A stretch of 64,000 bases of DNA from Gloeocapsa sp. PCC 73106 (GTDB taxonomy: Bacteria > Cyanobacteriota > Cyanobacteriia > Cyanobacteriales > Gloeocapsaceae): positions 1 to 64,000 of the forward strand of contig NZ_ALVY01000222.1 in assembly GCF_000332035.1 (NCBI RefSeq). Reading direction: 5' to 3'. The notes below the pieces were generated by a model. It did not search any database and had not been told where the DNA came from. It saw only the letters and a list, made by a program, of their open reading frames with translations. Positions 42,646 to 50,919 of this stretch are shown piece by piece; position 1 is the first letter of the stretch, and every line of letters starts with the position of its first letter. The position numbers and the translations under genes were made by a program.

Positions 42646-43944
42646 TTATTTAGGAACCTGGGCGGTTAGGACTTCGTTTCCTTTTGCTGTAACTAATACG
42701 TCGTCCTCGATACGCACACCGATCCCGCGCCAGTGTTCGGGTATTTCCGGTTGGTCCGTTGCGGGTTTAATTCCAGGTCCGATATAGATACCAGGCTCTA
42801 CGGTAAGTATATGTCCTGGTTGGAGTATTTGCCAGTTTTCCGGTCCAGATTTGTATAATCCCGCGTCGTGAACGTCTAAGCCTAGCCAATGTCCTGTACG
42901 ATGCATATAAAAGGGTTTATACTGCTGTTCTTTAATAATTACTTCTTTGTCCCCCACTAGTAATCCTAAATCTAATAAACCGTCGACGATGACGGAGACA
43001 GCTGTATCGTGGTACTGATTGTAGGGGTTACCTGGTTGTACTTGAGCGATCGCCTGTAGCTGGGCTTCTAGGACGATATCATAGATTGCCTGTTGTTCTG
43101 GGGTAAATTCACCCTCTACGGGAAAAGTGCGAGTAATATCGCCGTTGTAATAACCAAAACAACAGCCCGCATCGATCAGCAGTAATTCGTGAGCTTGTAT
43201 TTGGCGATTGTTTTCCGTGTAGTGTAAGATACAAGCGTTAGCCCCAGAGGCGACAATAGAAGGATAAGCTGGACCCAAAGCGCCGTTACTGCGGAATGTT
43301 TGTTCAATCTCGGCTTGAATTTGATACTCGTATTGTCCCACTTGAGCTAATTCTCGAGCGCGATTATGAGCAAGGGCGGAGATAGCCGTGGCTTGACGCA
43401 TCAGTGCTATTTCGGCTTCACTCTTGATTTGTCGCAAAGGGTGTAGGATAAAGTGACTATCTTCTAAGGCAACGGGACCCGTACCTCTTCTGGAGTAGGT
43501 AGCTAGTAACTTTTGCCAGAGGGAGATAATTGTCTCATTCAAAGCGCGATCGCGACCCAAATGATAGTAAATGCGCTCAGCTTTTTCTAAATATTGGGGT
43601 AATTGTGCTGCTAATTCGCTGATGGGGTAAACCATGTCAGCGCCCAAAATTTCCTTTGCTTGTTCTACTCCCAAACGGTAACCTGTCCATACTTCTAAAT
43701 CGGGATCCTTGGGTTGAACGAAGAGGATAAATTGGTGTTCCTCGTGATGGGGGGCTAAAACCGCTATAGCTTCTGCTTCATTAAAGCCCGTGAGATAAAA
43801 AAAGTCGCTATCTTGACGATAGTTGTACTCTACATCGTTGTGCATTACTGCTGTGGGAGCGCTGGGGAAGATGGCGGTTCCGTTACCGATTTTTGCCATT
43901 AATTGTTGACGGCGTTGAGCGTATTCGCTAGCTGGAATTTCCAT
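42646..43944 (-). CDS. pepP: Xaa-Pro aminopeptidase (PepP-type, M24B)
   Basis: The 432-residue enzyme removes N-terminal residues that precede proline, using two metal ions. The N-terminal non-catalytic domain includes QRRQQLMAKIGNGTAIFPSA and YRQDSDFFYLTGFNEAEA. The catalytic pita-bread domain has metal ligands in LLIDAGCCFGYYNGDITRTF, HRTGHWLGLDVHDAGLY, LTVEPGIYIGPG and IGVRIEDDVLVT. The start (MEIPASEYAQRR) is the family's usual one. It ends immediately next to the TPR gene and begins 1 base after the MBL-like gene. Confidence 0.95.
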   Translation of the reverse strand: MEIPASEYAQRRQQLMAKIGNGTAIFPSAPTAVMHNDVEYNYRQDSDFFYLTGFNEAEAIAVLAPHHEEHQFILFVQPKDPDLEVWTGYRLGVEQAKEILGADMVYPISELAAQLPQYLEKAERIYYHLGRDRALNETIISLWQKLLATYSRRGTGPVALEDSHFILHPLRQIKSEAEIALMRQATAISALAHNRARELAQVGQYEYQIQAEIEQTFRSNGALGPAYPSIVASGANACILHYTENNRQIQAHELLLIDAGCCFGYYNGDITRTFPVEGEFTPEQQAIYDIVLEAQLQAIAQVQPGNPYNQYHDTAVSVIVDGLLDLGLLVGDKEVIIKEQQYKPFYMHRTGHWLGLDVHDAGLYKSGPENWQILQPGHILTVEPGIYIGPGIKPATDQPEIPEHWRGIGVRIEDDVLVTAKGNEVLTAQVPK

Positions 43945-43945
43945 A

Positions 43946-44716
43946 TTATTTAGTCATTGCCAATAAATTTTGATAGTCAAAAACCTTAATCAGAGTTCCT
44001 TCTGGGGGGAGGTTTTGAGGAAATAAAGTAGTTGTATCGGAGTCTAGTCGTTGTACTGTCATTGACCCTGCTAACTCTATAAACTGGTCTACCGCTACCA
44101 ACTCACACTGTAGGGGATCGGCTGCGGGGGTAAGATATTGAGTAGGGATAACGATTTTAGGATTGAGCACAGCGATCGCGTCTAGGGCTTCTTGGGGATT
44201 ATAAGCTTTTGGTCCTCCCCCCACGGGTATTAGGGCTAAATCGGGAGTTCCCATTAAAATCTTTTCTTCTACCCCTAAAACTGAAGCAGCACCACCCATA
44301 TGGAGAATATTTATCCCACCTAAAGTCCAACGCCAGACTACATTGAGACCAAAGCGTCTACCTCCTTCGCGATCGTGGGGTATACTTACACCTTGGAATT
44401 TAATCCCTGCGTATTGATAGTCCCCTGGTTCGTAAATTACTTGGGGATTGCCTGGTAAATCTGTAGCTGCGCCCTCGTCTAGGAGTAGACTACTTAACAA
44501 GACTAGATCGGCTTCTATTTTTGGTAAACGATAGCCCGCGGTACAGCCCAAAGCCTCGAAAGGATTGACTAAAACCCGCACACCATCCCCTATAAACAGA
44601 AAACTAGTATGTCCTAACCATTGGATCGTTAAACCCTGGGTTTGAGCAGTTAGTGGTAAGGACACGAGGGTGAGAAAACTAGCGCCGGCGTAACTCAGGA
44701 AAGTTTTTCTTTTCAT
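43946..44716 (-). CDS. secreted metallo-beta-lactamase-fold protein lacking metal-binding residues
   Basis: The 256-residue protein has a signal peptide (MKRKTFLSYAGASFLTLVSL, then PLTAQTQ). Its fold follows UPF0173-like MBL hydrolases: LTIQWLGHTSFLFIGDGVRV, ILHMGGAASVLG, LALIPVGGGPKAYNPQEALD and PKIVIPTQYLTP. However, the HxHxDH box is replaced by LLSSLLLDEG, HxGD is HMGG, and the last histidine (usually PxHY) is Gln (PTQY). All metal ligands are therefore gone. It cannot be a normal hydrolase and may be a binding protein. Confidence 0.85.
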   Translation of the reverse strand: MKRKTFLSYAGASFLTLVSLPLTAQTQGLTIQWLGHTSFLFIGDGVRVLVNPFEALGCTAGYRLPKIEADLVLLSSLLLDEGAATDLPGNPQVIYEPGDYQYAGIKFQGVSIPHDREGGRRFGLNVVWRWTLGGINILHMGGAASVLGVEEKILMGTPDLALIPVGGGPKAYNPQEALDAIAVLNPKIVIPTQYLTPAADPLQCELVAVDQFIELAGSMTVQRLDSDTTTLFPQNLPPEGTLIKVFDYQNLLAMTK

Positions 44717-44721
44717 CGAGA

Positions 44722-45312
44722 CTAATTAAGAGATTTGAGGAAATTGCCTAAGAGATCTTTACCCAAGTGAGTTAATATGCTCTCTGGATGAAATTGTACC
44801 CCTTGGATATGTGGATAGTCTCTATGTCTTATACCCATAATTATTTCTTCGCTAGTCCAAGCGGTGATTTCTAAAACCTCAGGAAGATTATCTTTAGCCA
44901 CAATCAAGCTGTGGTAGCGGGTAGCGGTGATGGGGTTGTGCAAATTGGCGAATACCCCTACTCCCTGATGATAAATTTCTGAGGTTTTGCCGTGCATCAG
45001 TGTAGGAGCGTTTACGATTTTACCGCCAAAAACTTGACCAATACTTTGATGTCCCAAGCATACCCCTAAAATGGGAACTTTTGGACCCAAAAGAGCGATA
45101 ATCTCGGGACAAATTCCCGAATCTTCTGGTCTTCCTGGTCCTGGAGAGATGACGATTCCCCCAGGTTTTGCTTGAATAATAGACTCTATATCAACTTGAT
45201 CATTGCGATAGACTTTGATTTCTTTAGCTATCGGAAATTTCTGGCTGAGTTCTCCTAAATATTGGACTAGATTGTAGGTAAAACTGTCGTAATTATCGAT
45301 GACGATGATCAA
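44722..45312 (-). CDS. trpG: TrpG/PabA, glutamine amidotransferase of anthranilate or aminodeoxychorismate synthase
   Basis: The 196-residue class I amidotransferase supplies ammonia to TrpE or PabB. IIVIDNYDSFTYNLVQYLGE is the standard start, the catalytic cysteine is in GVCLGHQSIGQVFGG, and HPESILT completes the triad. TrpG and PabA cannot be separated by sequence alone, and in many cyanobacteria one protein serves both tryptophan and folate synthesis. A PabC-like gene for the next folate step is at 18472. It begins 3 bases after the dgkA stop. Confidence 0.93.
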   Translation of the reverse strand: MIIVIDNYDSFTYNLVQYLGELSQKFPIAKEIKVYRNDQVDIESIIQAKPGGIVISPGPGRPEDSGICPEIIALLGPKVPILGVCLGHQSIGQVFGGKIVNAPTLMHGKTSEIYHQGVGVFANLHNPITATRYHSLIVAKDNLPEVLEITAWTSEEIIMGIRHRDYPHIQGVQFHPESILTHLGKDLLGNFLKSLN

Positions 45313-45315
45313 AGC

Positions 45316-45786
45316 TCAACTCCAGGGATAGGTAGAGATAAACTGTAGCAATGTTTTTCCAAGAGGTGGTAAGAGAATAAAAGAGGCTACTAATAGAGCT
45401 GCGATCGCTGCCATCAAAACAGCTCCAGCTGCGCAATCTTTGGCTATTTTGGCGAGTTCATGATAGGTTTGTTTAACGGTTAGGTCGACTACTGACTCGA
45501 TTGCCGTATTTAACAATTCTAAAACCATAACTAAGCAACAAGTCAGAATAATAATAGACATTTGTACCGCGGATATCCCCAAAGCTACCCCCAAGCTAAT
45601 CGCTAGAAGTGCGATCGCTGTATGAATGCGAAAGTTACGTTGAGTAGTAAAGGCGTAATTTACTCCAGCCCAAGCGTACCTGAAGCTCGACCACAGATCG
45701 GGAGCTATGCGCCAAGCTAAGCTACGTTCTGCTCTAGACTTGCTGTTGCCGGAGTTGGACTCTATCAATTGCAGATTTGAGCTCAT
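45316..45786 (-). CDS. dgkA: DgkA-type diacylglycerol/undecaprenol kinase
   Basis: The 156-residue membrane enzyme phosphorylates diacylglycerol or undecaprenol. It has a polar N-terminus of about 45 residues and then the DgkA core: NFRIHTAIALLAISLGVALG, VMVLELLNTAIESVVDL with the catalytic glutamate and ENTAIE-like box, and AKIAKDCAAGAVLMAAIAAL. Three membrane helices match the family. It overlaps nothing and is followed by trpG after 3 bases. Confidence 0.93.
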   Translation of the reverse strand: MSSNLQLIESNSGNSKSRAERSLAWRIAPDLWSSFRYAWAGVNYAFTTQRNFRIHTAIALLAISLGVALGISAVQMSIIILTCCLVMVLELLNTAIESVVDLTVKQTYHELAKIAKDCAAGAVLMAAIAALLVASFILLPPLGKTLLQFISTYPWS

Positions 45787-45834
45787 AATTACCTACCAAG
45801 GGTTTAAGGTGATATTTTAGTATATCTCGATAGT

Positions 45835-46326
45835 CTATTGAAGGTACTCCCAGTCTAATTCTACCAATCTTAATAGTTGTTCTTGTTGAGTTAGCATAGA
45901 GTCTAGACTCTTCTCGTCGGGATGATCCCAGCCTAAAAGATGTAACAAACCATGACTAGCTAACCAAGCTAATTCTAGTACTAGAGAATGTCCTTTAGTT
46001 TGAGCTTGAATCCTGGCTGTTTCTACAGAAATGACCACATCCCCCAGGTAAATTGGTTCAGTTTCACTCTCAGAGCTTTTAGGTATGTCCACTTCTAAGG
46101 CAGCAAAAGCTAAGACATCCGTAGCTCTATTCTGATTACGGTATTGAGCGTTAAGCTGGGTAATTTCTGCATCGTCTGTCAATCTCAAACTGAGTTCATA
46201 TCCTGCTTCTGCTTGTTTATTTAAACTGTTGATCCAGGTTTGAAACCATTGTTGCCAAGTTTCCTCGGAGATTGACTCAAACTCAACAAGAATTTCTAGA
46301 TTAAGCGTAACTGGTTGATTAGACAT
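45835..46326 (-). CDS. ybeY: YbeY, endoribonuclease for rRNA maturation
   Basis: YbeY is a zinc-dependent endoribonuclease needed for 16S rRNA 3'-end processing and ribosome quality control. The 163-residue protein has the zinc motif HGLLHLLGWDH near the C-terminus and the preceding ATDVLAFAALEV and LGDVVISVETARIQA blocks. Its ATG shares one base with the stop of the upstream 49-residue gene (TAATG arrangement), so the two are coupled. dgkA follows after 48 bases. Confidence 0.96.
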   Translation of the reverse strand: MSNQPVTLNLEILVEFESISEETWQQWFQTWINSLNKQAEAGYELSLRLTDDAEITQLNAQYRNQNRATDVLAFAALEVDIPKSSESETEPIYLGDVVISVETARIQAQTKGHSLVLELAWLASHGLLHLLGWDHPDEKSLDSMLTQQEQLLRLVELDWEYLQ

Positions 46327-46475
46327 TAGCGCGTCAAGTAAGATACCCCTACTAAAAAGGCGAGCAACCCTACTACGGTTAGAAAAAAGTGCTTGATGGA
46401 GGTACCTTTTTTACGTACCATATTGCGCATCGCTAACTTAACGTAGCTGGGTTGTTGCTCAGTGGGATTAGTCAT
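46326..46475 (-). CDS. 49-residue single-helix membrane protein (DUF3285-like), coupled to ybeY
   Basis: The gene is short but convincing. It reads MTNPTEQQPSYVKLAMRNMV, then RKKGTSIKHFF, then LTVVGLLAFLVGVSYLTR: an amphipathic, basic N-terminal part and one C-terminal membrane helix. This is the pattern I remember for DUF3285 cyanobacterial proteins. The TAA stop overlaps the ybeY ATG by one base. Function is unknown. Confidence 0.85.
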   Translation of the reverse strand: MTNPTEQQPSYVKLAMRNMVRKKGTSIKHFFLTVVGLLAFLVGVSYLTR

Positions 46476-46544
46476 GATTTAACATTTAAATTAGAGAGTA
46501 CTGGCTTAAATCTAACAAAAAATCTCAAGTCATTTTTACTAGTT

Positions 46545-46805
46545 ATGAGAAATATACTGAATCTAGTCACCGCTACCCTAATGATGGGTTGGATCGTCAG
46601 CATCGCTGTTTTCTCTATTCAAAATATCCAAGCCGTAAGCCTCAGGTTTTTGCTGTTTGAATCGATTAGAATGCCTGTAGGGGTTTTATTAGCTTTTTGC
46701 GTGGGTTTTGGTCTGGTTTTAGGAGCGATTATACCTATAATTTGGCAATTGCTCACGGGTAAAGGCTCTAAACGCAGCATAAAATCTCAAAACGAGTTAT
46801 ACTAA
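46545..46805 (+). CDS. LapA-domain (DUF1049) small membrane protein
   Basis: I chose ATG 46545 (86 residues); a longer frame from 46452 would add a non-conserved stretch and overlap the divergent 49-residue gene. The pattern WIVSIAVFSIQNIQAVSLRF, then FESIRMPVGVLLAFCVGFGL with LVLGAIIPIIW, is the LapA (DUF1049) pair of helices with the central FxN motif. The family acts in envelope lipopolysaccharide assembly in proteobacteria; in cyanobacteria its role is unclear. It is followed by an SDR gene after 11 bases. Confidence 0.85.
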   Translation: MRNILNLVTATLMMGWIVSIAVFSIQNIQAVSLRFLLFESIRMPVGVLLAFCVGFGLVLGAIIPIIWQLLTGKGSKRSIKSQNELY

Positions 46806-46816
46806 GGAGCTAGATT

Positions 46817-47695
46817 ATGTTTTTAGTCACGGGTGCTACTGGTTCCCTAGGACGTAGAATTGTCAAACAACTCAGACTAGAAAATCGTCCCGTCAGAGCG
46901 ATGGTGCGGCTATTTTCTCGATATCAAGAGTTAGAAAGTTTAGGCGCCGAAATTTTTATCGGTGATTTGAAACAAGACCAAGATATTGTTAAAGCTTGTC
47001 AAGGAATAGAGTACATTATTAGCGCCCATGGTGGCTATGAGGATACAGAAACTATAGAGTATCGTGCTAATATCAGGCTGATTGACCAAGCTAAAGAACA
47101 AGGGATTCAACACTTTGTCTATATCTCCGTTTTAGGCGCAGACAGGGGTTATGAAGATAGCCCGATCTTTAAAGCTAAAAGAGCGGTAGAAAAATATTTA
47201 GTGAGTAGCGGTGTTAAATATACTATTTTAAGACCTTCGGGTTTTGCCAGTAGTCTGATTCCTCTGGCAGAGAGATTTAAAGACACCGGGATTTATCTAA
47301 TCATTGGCGATCCTCAAAACCGTTCGTCGACTATTAGTGATGATGATCTCGCTCAGATAGCGATCGCTTCTGTCACTAAAGAAGGCGCTTTCAACCAAAT
47401 TTTACCCGTAGGTGGACCGAGAGTCCTTAACAGAGAAGATATACCCAAAATTTTCGGTGAACTCTATCAACGTGAACCCATTATTCTCAATCCTCCTCTG
47501 TGGCTGTTAGATGGGGTTCGTGGAGCGATCGCACTATTTAACCCGACGACTGATCAAGCTTTGGGAACTTTGAGAACTCTTTTAGCTAACGAGTTTTTTT
47601 GTACTCCTGGGGAAATAGCCAGAGTTGAAGGGATTTATGACCTAAAATTGGAGTCTTTGGAAAGTTTCTTAAAACGCTATTTGAGTATTGCCTAG
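46817..47695 (+). CDS. NAD(P)-binding atypical SDR (NmrA/Ycf39-like)
   Basis: The 292-residue protein starts FLVTGATGSLGRRIVKQLRL, an atypical-SDR dinucleotide-binding motif (GATGxxG). It then has VRAMVRLFSRY, the substrate-domain segment FVYISVLGADRGYEDSPIFK, and TILRPSGFASSLIP. Relatives include Ycf39, which works in photosystem II assembly, and NmrA-type regulators. The middle differs enough that the substrate cannot be assigned. It is 11 bases after the LapA-like gene, likely in the same transcript. Confidence 0.82.
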   Translation: MFLVTGATGSLGRRIVKQLRLENRPVRAMVRLFSRYQELESLGAEIFIGDLKQDQDIVKACQGIEYIISAHGGYEDTETIEYRANIRLIDQAKEQGIQHFVYISVLGADRGYEDSPIFKAKRAVEKYLVSSGVKYTILRPSGFASSLIPLAERFKDTGIYLIIGDPQNRSSTISDDDLAQIAIASVTKEGAFNQILPVGGPRVLNREDIPKIFGELYQREPIILNPPLWLLDGVRGAIALFNPTTDQALGTLRTLLANEFFCTPGEIARVEGIYDLKLESLESFLKRYLSIA

Positions 47696-47781
47696 GAAAA
47701 AAAGTCATCCTAGGGTTACATATTTTTGCTAAAGATTTGTAAACTATTGTTAACCCCGAATCTAATAAGTCATAAAAACAG

Positions 47782-48705
47782 ATGAATGCAACTGTAAATA
47801 AATCTCTGCTAACAACTGAGTACTGTTTATTAATCGGTCACATCCTGTCCATGGGATTTGGTCTGGCGGGAATATTAATCGTTTTGCCCAATCCCGATTT
47901 TATCGCTAGTTTACCAGAGGTTGGTAAAACTGCCTTCGCTTGGTCTATGGTGGGAGGCGGAGTAGTCTACATGATTCTTGGTATAGCTACAGTAAGTGTG
48001 TATGCTTATCGCACCGTGGGCAAATGGCACTGGCTCAGTTTCATGTTACCCGCGCTGTTGATCTCTCTAGGTAGTGAATTATTGGGAACGAGTACGGGAT
48101 TTCCCTTTGGACATTATCGCTATCTTAGTGGCCTAGGTTATAAAATTGCGGGTTTAGTACCATTTACTATCCCTCTATCCTGGTTTTATCTGGGATTCAG
48201 CGCTTATTTAATCGCTAAACTAGGACTAGCTAATCGTTCAATTCCTAATTGGCTCAAAACATCCCTGGCGATCGCTCTCGGTTCTCTGTTACTTACTTCC
48301 TGGGATTTCGTTTTAGATCCGGCGATGAGTCAAACTAAACTGCCTTTTTGGCTGTGGGAACAACCCGGCGCTTTCTTTGGGATGCCTTATCAAAACTTCG
48401 CTGGTTGGTTTGGAACGGGCGCACTATTTATGACCGTGGCGGCTTTATTATGGAAGACCAAACCCTTAAATATTAACGCTTCATTAGAAACTCCTCTGAT
48501 TATTTACTTAAGTAACTTCGCCTTTGCCATGATTATGAGTATAGCCGAAGGAATATACACACCAGTAATCTTAGGAATTATTTTGGGCGTAATTCCGGTG
48601 ATCTGGCTCTATAAAAGCGCCAGAGAAAATCAAGTTTCTCAGTCTCTAAACTATGAGATATTAGAAGAACAGGGCCTAGAAATGCCTGTAGTTCCGATTA
48701 AATAA
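47782..48705 (+). CDS. cruF: CruF, carotenoid 1',2'-hydratase
   Basis: CruF hydrates the psi end of gamma-carotene derivatives on the path to myxoxanthophyll (myxol glycoside). The 307-residue protein has about eight membrane helices, with the family's charged motifs LGSELLGTSTGFPFGHYRY and SWDFVLDPAMSQTKLPFW, plus WEQPGAFFGMPYQNFAGWF near the end. The gene is directly upstream of a CruG-type glycosyltransferase with 16 bases between them, as in Synechococcus sp. PCC 7002, which makes the identification strong. Alternative: another member of the DUF422 carotenoid family. Confidence 0.9.
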   Translation: MNATVNKSLLTTEYCLLIGHILSMGFGLAGILIVLPNPDFIASLPEVGKTAFAWSMVGGGVVYMILGIATVSVYAYRTVGKWHWLSFMLPALLISLGSELLGTSTGFPFGHYRYLSGLGYKIAGLVPFTIPLSWFYLGFSAYLIAKLGLANRSIPNWLKTSLAIALGSLLLTSWDFVLDPAMSQTKLPFWLWEQPGAFFGMPYQNFAGWFGTGALFMTVAALLWKTKPLNINASLETPLIIYLSNFAFAMIMSIAEGIYTPVILGIILGVIPVIWLYKSARENQVSQSLNYEILEEQGLEMPVVPIK

Positions 48706-48721
48706 CATTTACAACTGCTTC

Positions 48722-49915
48722 ATGGAATCATTGACTCAAACCACAGTAGGCGCGATTTGCTTGATTTTGCTACTTTCTCAGGGGAGTGCCACTTTAATTC
48801 TGCTTTCTCGTCTACTACCGGGGGCTAGGCGCAAACCCCCTCTAGTACCGATGGATCCCACCCCTGAACAATTGGGTGCTGTCAGCGTAATCGTTCCTAC
48901 TCTCAATGAAGCCGCGCGGGTAGATCCTTGCTTGCGGGGTTTGAGTCATCAGAGCTATGAAGTACGAGAAATTATCTTTGTCGATAGTAAATCTCAAGAC
49001 GGTACTCCCGAAAAGGTGAAAACCGCCCAAATCTCGGATCCCCGTTTTCGTCTGTTTAATGACCCTCCTCTACCTCAGGGGTGGGTTGGTCGTCCTTGGG
49101 CTTTACACAACGGCTTTTTATACAGTTCTACTCACAGTAAGTGGATTTTGGGAATAGACGCCGATACTATACCTCAACCGGGTTTGGTGGCGAGTTTGAT
49201 TAGCACCGCTGAACAGGAGGGTTATGATGTCATCTCTCTGGCGCCTCAATTTATACTTAAGTATCCGGGAGAATGGTGGTTACAACCAGCTTTACTAATA
49301 ACTCTTCTCTATCGCTGTTCTAGCCCTGGATCTGGGAATTCGCTCCCTGAGAGAATCATGGCGAATGGACAGTGTTTTTTATGTCGTCGAGAAGTACTAG
49401 CTGCGGTAGAAGGCTATCAAAGCGCGGCTAGTTCTTTTTGTGATGATGTAACTCTCGCTCGTTATCTCGCTACGCGCGGCTATAACGTGGGTTTTGGCGA
49501 TGGCGCTAATCTGATTAAAGTCAGAATGTACGAGGGTTTAAAAGAAACTTGGCAAGAATGGGGGCGATCGCTCGACTTAAAAGATGCTACCTCTCCACTC
49601 TCATTGTGGTCTGACTTGTGGCTATTATTCAACGTTCAAGCTTTACCCCTACTCCTACTACTAGTTACTGGTTGGCTATTAAGCCAAGGTATAACTTTTT
49701 TAACCATCAAAGCAGTATTTGCTCTCAATTTGGGACTATTGGTACTGCGTTTTACCCTCACGTTCGCTACGGCTGGTTCCTATGCTAATTTAAGCCTATT
49801 TAATCCTTCTTCCTGGTTATTCTGGTTATCGCCTTTAGCTGATCCCGTCGCTTGGTTCAGGATTTGGCTTTCAGCGCGTCAAACACCCCGACAATGGCGC
49901 GGTAGAAGTTATTGA
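48722..49915 (+). CDS. cruG: CruG, carotenoid 2'-O-glycosyltransferase
   Basis: CruG attaches a sugar to the 2'-hydroxyl of myxol. The 397-residue protein is a GT2-type transferase with SVIVPTLNEAARVDPCLRGL, then EIIFVDSKSQDGTPEKV and the metal-binding GIDADTIPQ. The segment GQCFLCRREVLAAVEGY and a C-terminal pair of membrane helices (LPLLLLLVTGWLLS) fit the family. Adjacent to cruF in the usual order. The sugar donor (fucose, rhamnose or other) cannot be read from the sequence. Confidence 0.9.
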   Translation: MESLTQTTVGAICLILLLSQGSATLILLSRLLPGARRKPPLVPMDPTPEQLGAVSVIVPTLNEAARVDPCLRGLSHQSYEVREIIFVDSKSQDGTPEKVKTAQISDPRFRLFNDPPLPQGWVGRPWALHNGFLYSSTHSKWILGIDADTIPQPGLVASLISTAEQEGYDVISLAPQFILKYPGEWWLQPALLITLLYRCSSPGSGNSLPERIMANGQCFLCRREVLAAVEGYQSAASSFCDDVTLARYLATRGYNVGFGDGANLIKVRMYEGLKETWQEWGRSLDLKDATSPLSLWSDLWLLFNVQALPLLLLLVTGWLLSQGITFLTIKAVFALNLGLLVLRFTLTFATAGSYANLSLFNPSSWLFWLSPLADPVAWFRIWLSARQTPRQWRGRSY

Positions 49916-49924
49916 GCTTTAAGA

Positions 49925-50170
49925 TCAAGAGTTAGTCGTGATTACGCTAGCAATGATACTAACAACCATGCTAATAGACCAAATAATCATGACCTGTTGC
50001 AAAGCAAATCTTCCCGCATTCATCCAGCCCCAAATAAAGGTATAAATGCCGCAAAAAATGCCAAAAATACCCCAGAGTAAACCTTTTGCTGGGAAAAGTT
50101 TGATTAATGTCAGAATTAGGCAAATAAGAGATACTATAGAAGTAAGATACAATAATAATTCAAAAAACAT
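49925..50170 (-). CDS. small hydrophobic membrane protein
   Basis: The 81-residue protein has two to three hydrophobic helices: MFFELLLYLTSIVSLICLIL, then KGLLWGIFGIFCGIYTFIWG, then VMIIWSISMVVSIIASVI. The family is not recognised, and no motif suggests a function. It is convergent with cruG, 9 bases away, and probably independent. Confidence rests on the good hydrophobic pattern and full ORF only. Confidence 0.6.
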   Translation of the reverse strand: MFFELLLYLTSIVSLICLILTLIKLFPAKGLLWGIFGIFCGIYTFIWGWMNAGRFALQQVMIIWSISMVVSIIASVITTNS

Positions 50171-50216
50171 CAGCTTAACTTTTATCTGGAATCAGTACTA
50201 CAAATATTAAACTAGA

Positions 50217-50642
50217 TCACATAACTAATTTATATAATACCTTAGGAAAAATTAACAGTCTGATTAACCAATAGGCGATCGCTGTAATTAGTAACCAAGA
50301 CACAAAGGGTATCTTTGCTTCCAACTGGCTACAAGATCTAACTAAACTGCGATTCCAAGATAGAGGTAAAATGACGTTGATAACTATTAATCCCATGATT
50401 AAAACAGCCACGGGAGCAAAAAGATGCACTTTTAAACTTTGTTGCCAATCCCCTTTAAGCAGAAGTGCGATCGCTCTTGATAATCCACAACCAGGACAGG
50501 GAATATTTAAACTCTGACGTATAGGACAGGACCAAGAGGGTAAATCAAGGGATACTAGAGTCAAATGTACTCCCAAACTTCCAGCTACAGATAGACAAAT
50601 GGGTTTATTCGCCAATAAAGGGGAAATAGAAGGATGTTTCAC
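50217..50642 (-). CDS. DUF2752 membrane protein
   Basis: The 141-residue protein contains the DUF2752 hallmark CPIRQSLNIPCPGCGLSRAI followed by ALLLKGDWQQSLKVHLFA. Two cysteines in CPxCG sit just before a helix, with more helices to the end. The start GTG at 50642 gives MKHPSISPLLANKPICLSVA, which is nearly the same as the start of the next gene to the right (50680-50919). DUF2752 has no assigned function; CPGCG suggests a metal or a redox role. Confidence 0.85.
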   Translation of the reverse strand: MKHPSISPLLANKPICLSVAGSLGVHLTLVSLDLPSWSCPIRQSLNIPCPGCGLSRAIALLLKGDWQQSLKVHLFAPVAVLIMGLIVINVILPLSWNRSLVRSCSQLEAKIPFVSWLLITAIAYWLIRLLIFPKVLYKLVM

Positions 50643-50679
50643 ATTATAGCCATACCAAGCAATTCAGTAATTCTCAATC

Positions 50680-50919
50680 CTAAACTTGCATTTGTGCTAG
50701 TCGGCTAGCATAACCCAATGTTAATCGACCTATTTGGAACAAGTGTAATGCAATTTCGTGGCGAAACTCATCTGGAGTGAGATGAGAAGCCTGTACAATT
50801 TCGTCTGAAATAACAATGCTCATGGCTTCAATTGTTTTATCAATCATATTTTCAAGGTTAACAACTTTCAGACAAATGGGTTTACTCGCCAACAAAAGGG
50901 AAAGAGAAAAATGTGTCAT
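50680..50919 (-). CDS. chimaeric ORF: DUF2752 leader joined to a truncated UPF0175 protein
   Basis: Residues 1-20 (MTHFSLSLLLASKPICLKVV) match the start of the adjacent DUF2752 protein; 42 of the first 51 bases agree by eye. From about Met33, SIVISDEIVQASHLTPDEFR and HEIALHLFQIGRLTLGYASR match the UPF0175 family, small helix-turn-helix proteins often acting as antitoxins to PIN-domain toxins. It stops at LAQMQV, about 30 residues short of the family, so the gene is probably broken. Its start overlaps the DUF4079 stop by 4 bases. Confidence 0.65.
   Translation of the reverse strand: MTHFSLSLLLASKPICLKVVNLENMIDKTIEAMSIVISDEIVQASHLTPDEFRHEIALHLFQIGRLTLGYASRLAQMQV

Noticed and set aside
46452-46544. 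Extended start of the LapA-like gene
   Set aside because: The added 31 residues overlap the divergent 49-residue gene and look unlike the family; ATG 46545 gives the normal length.
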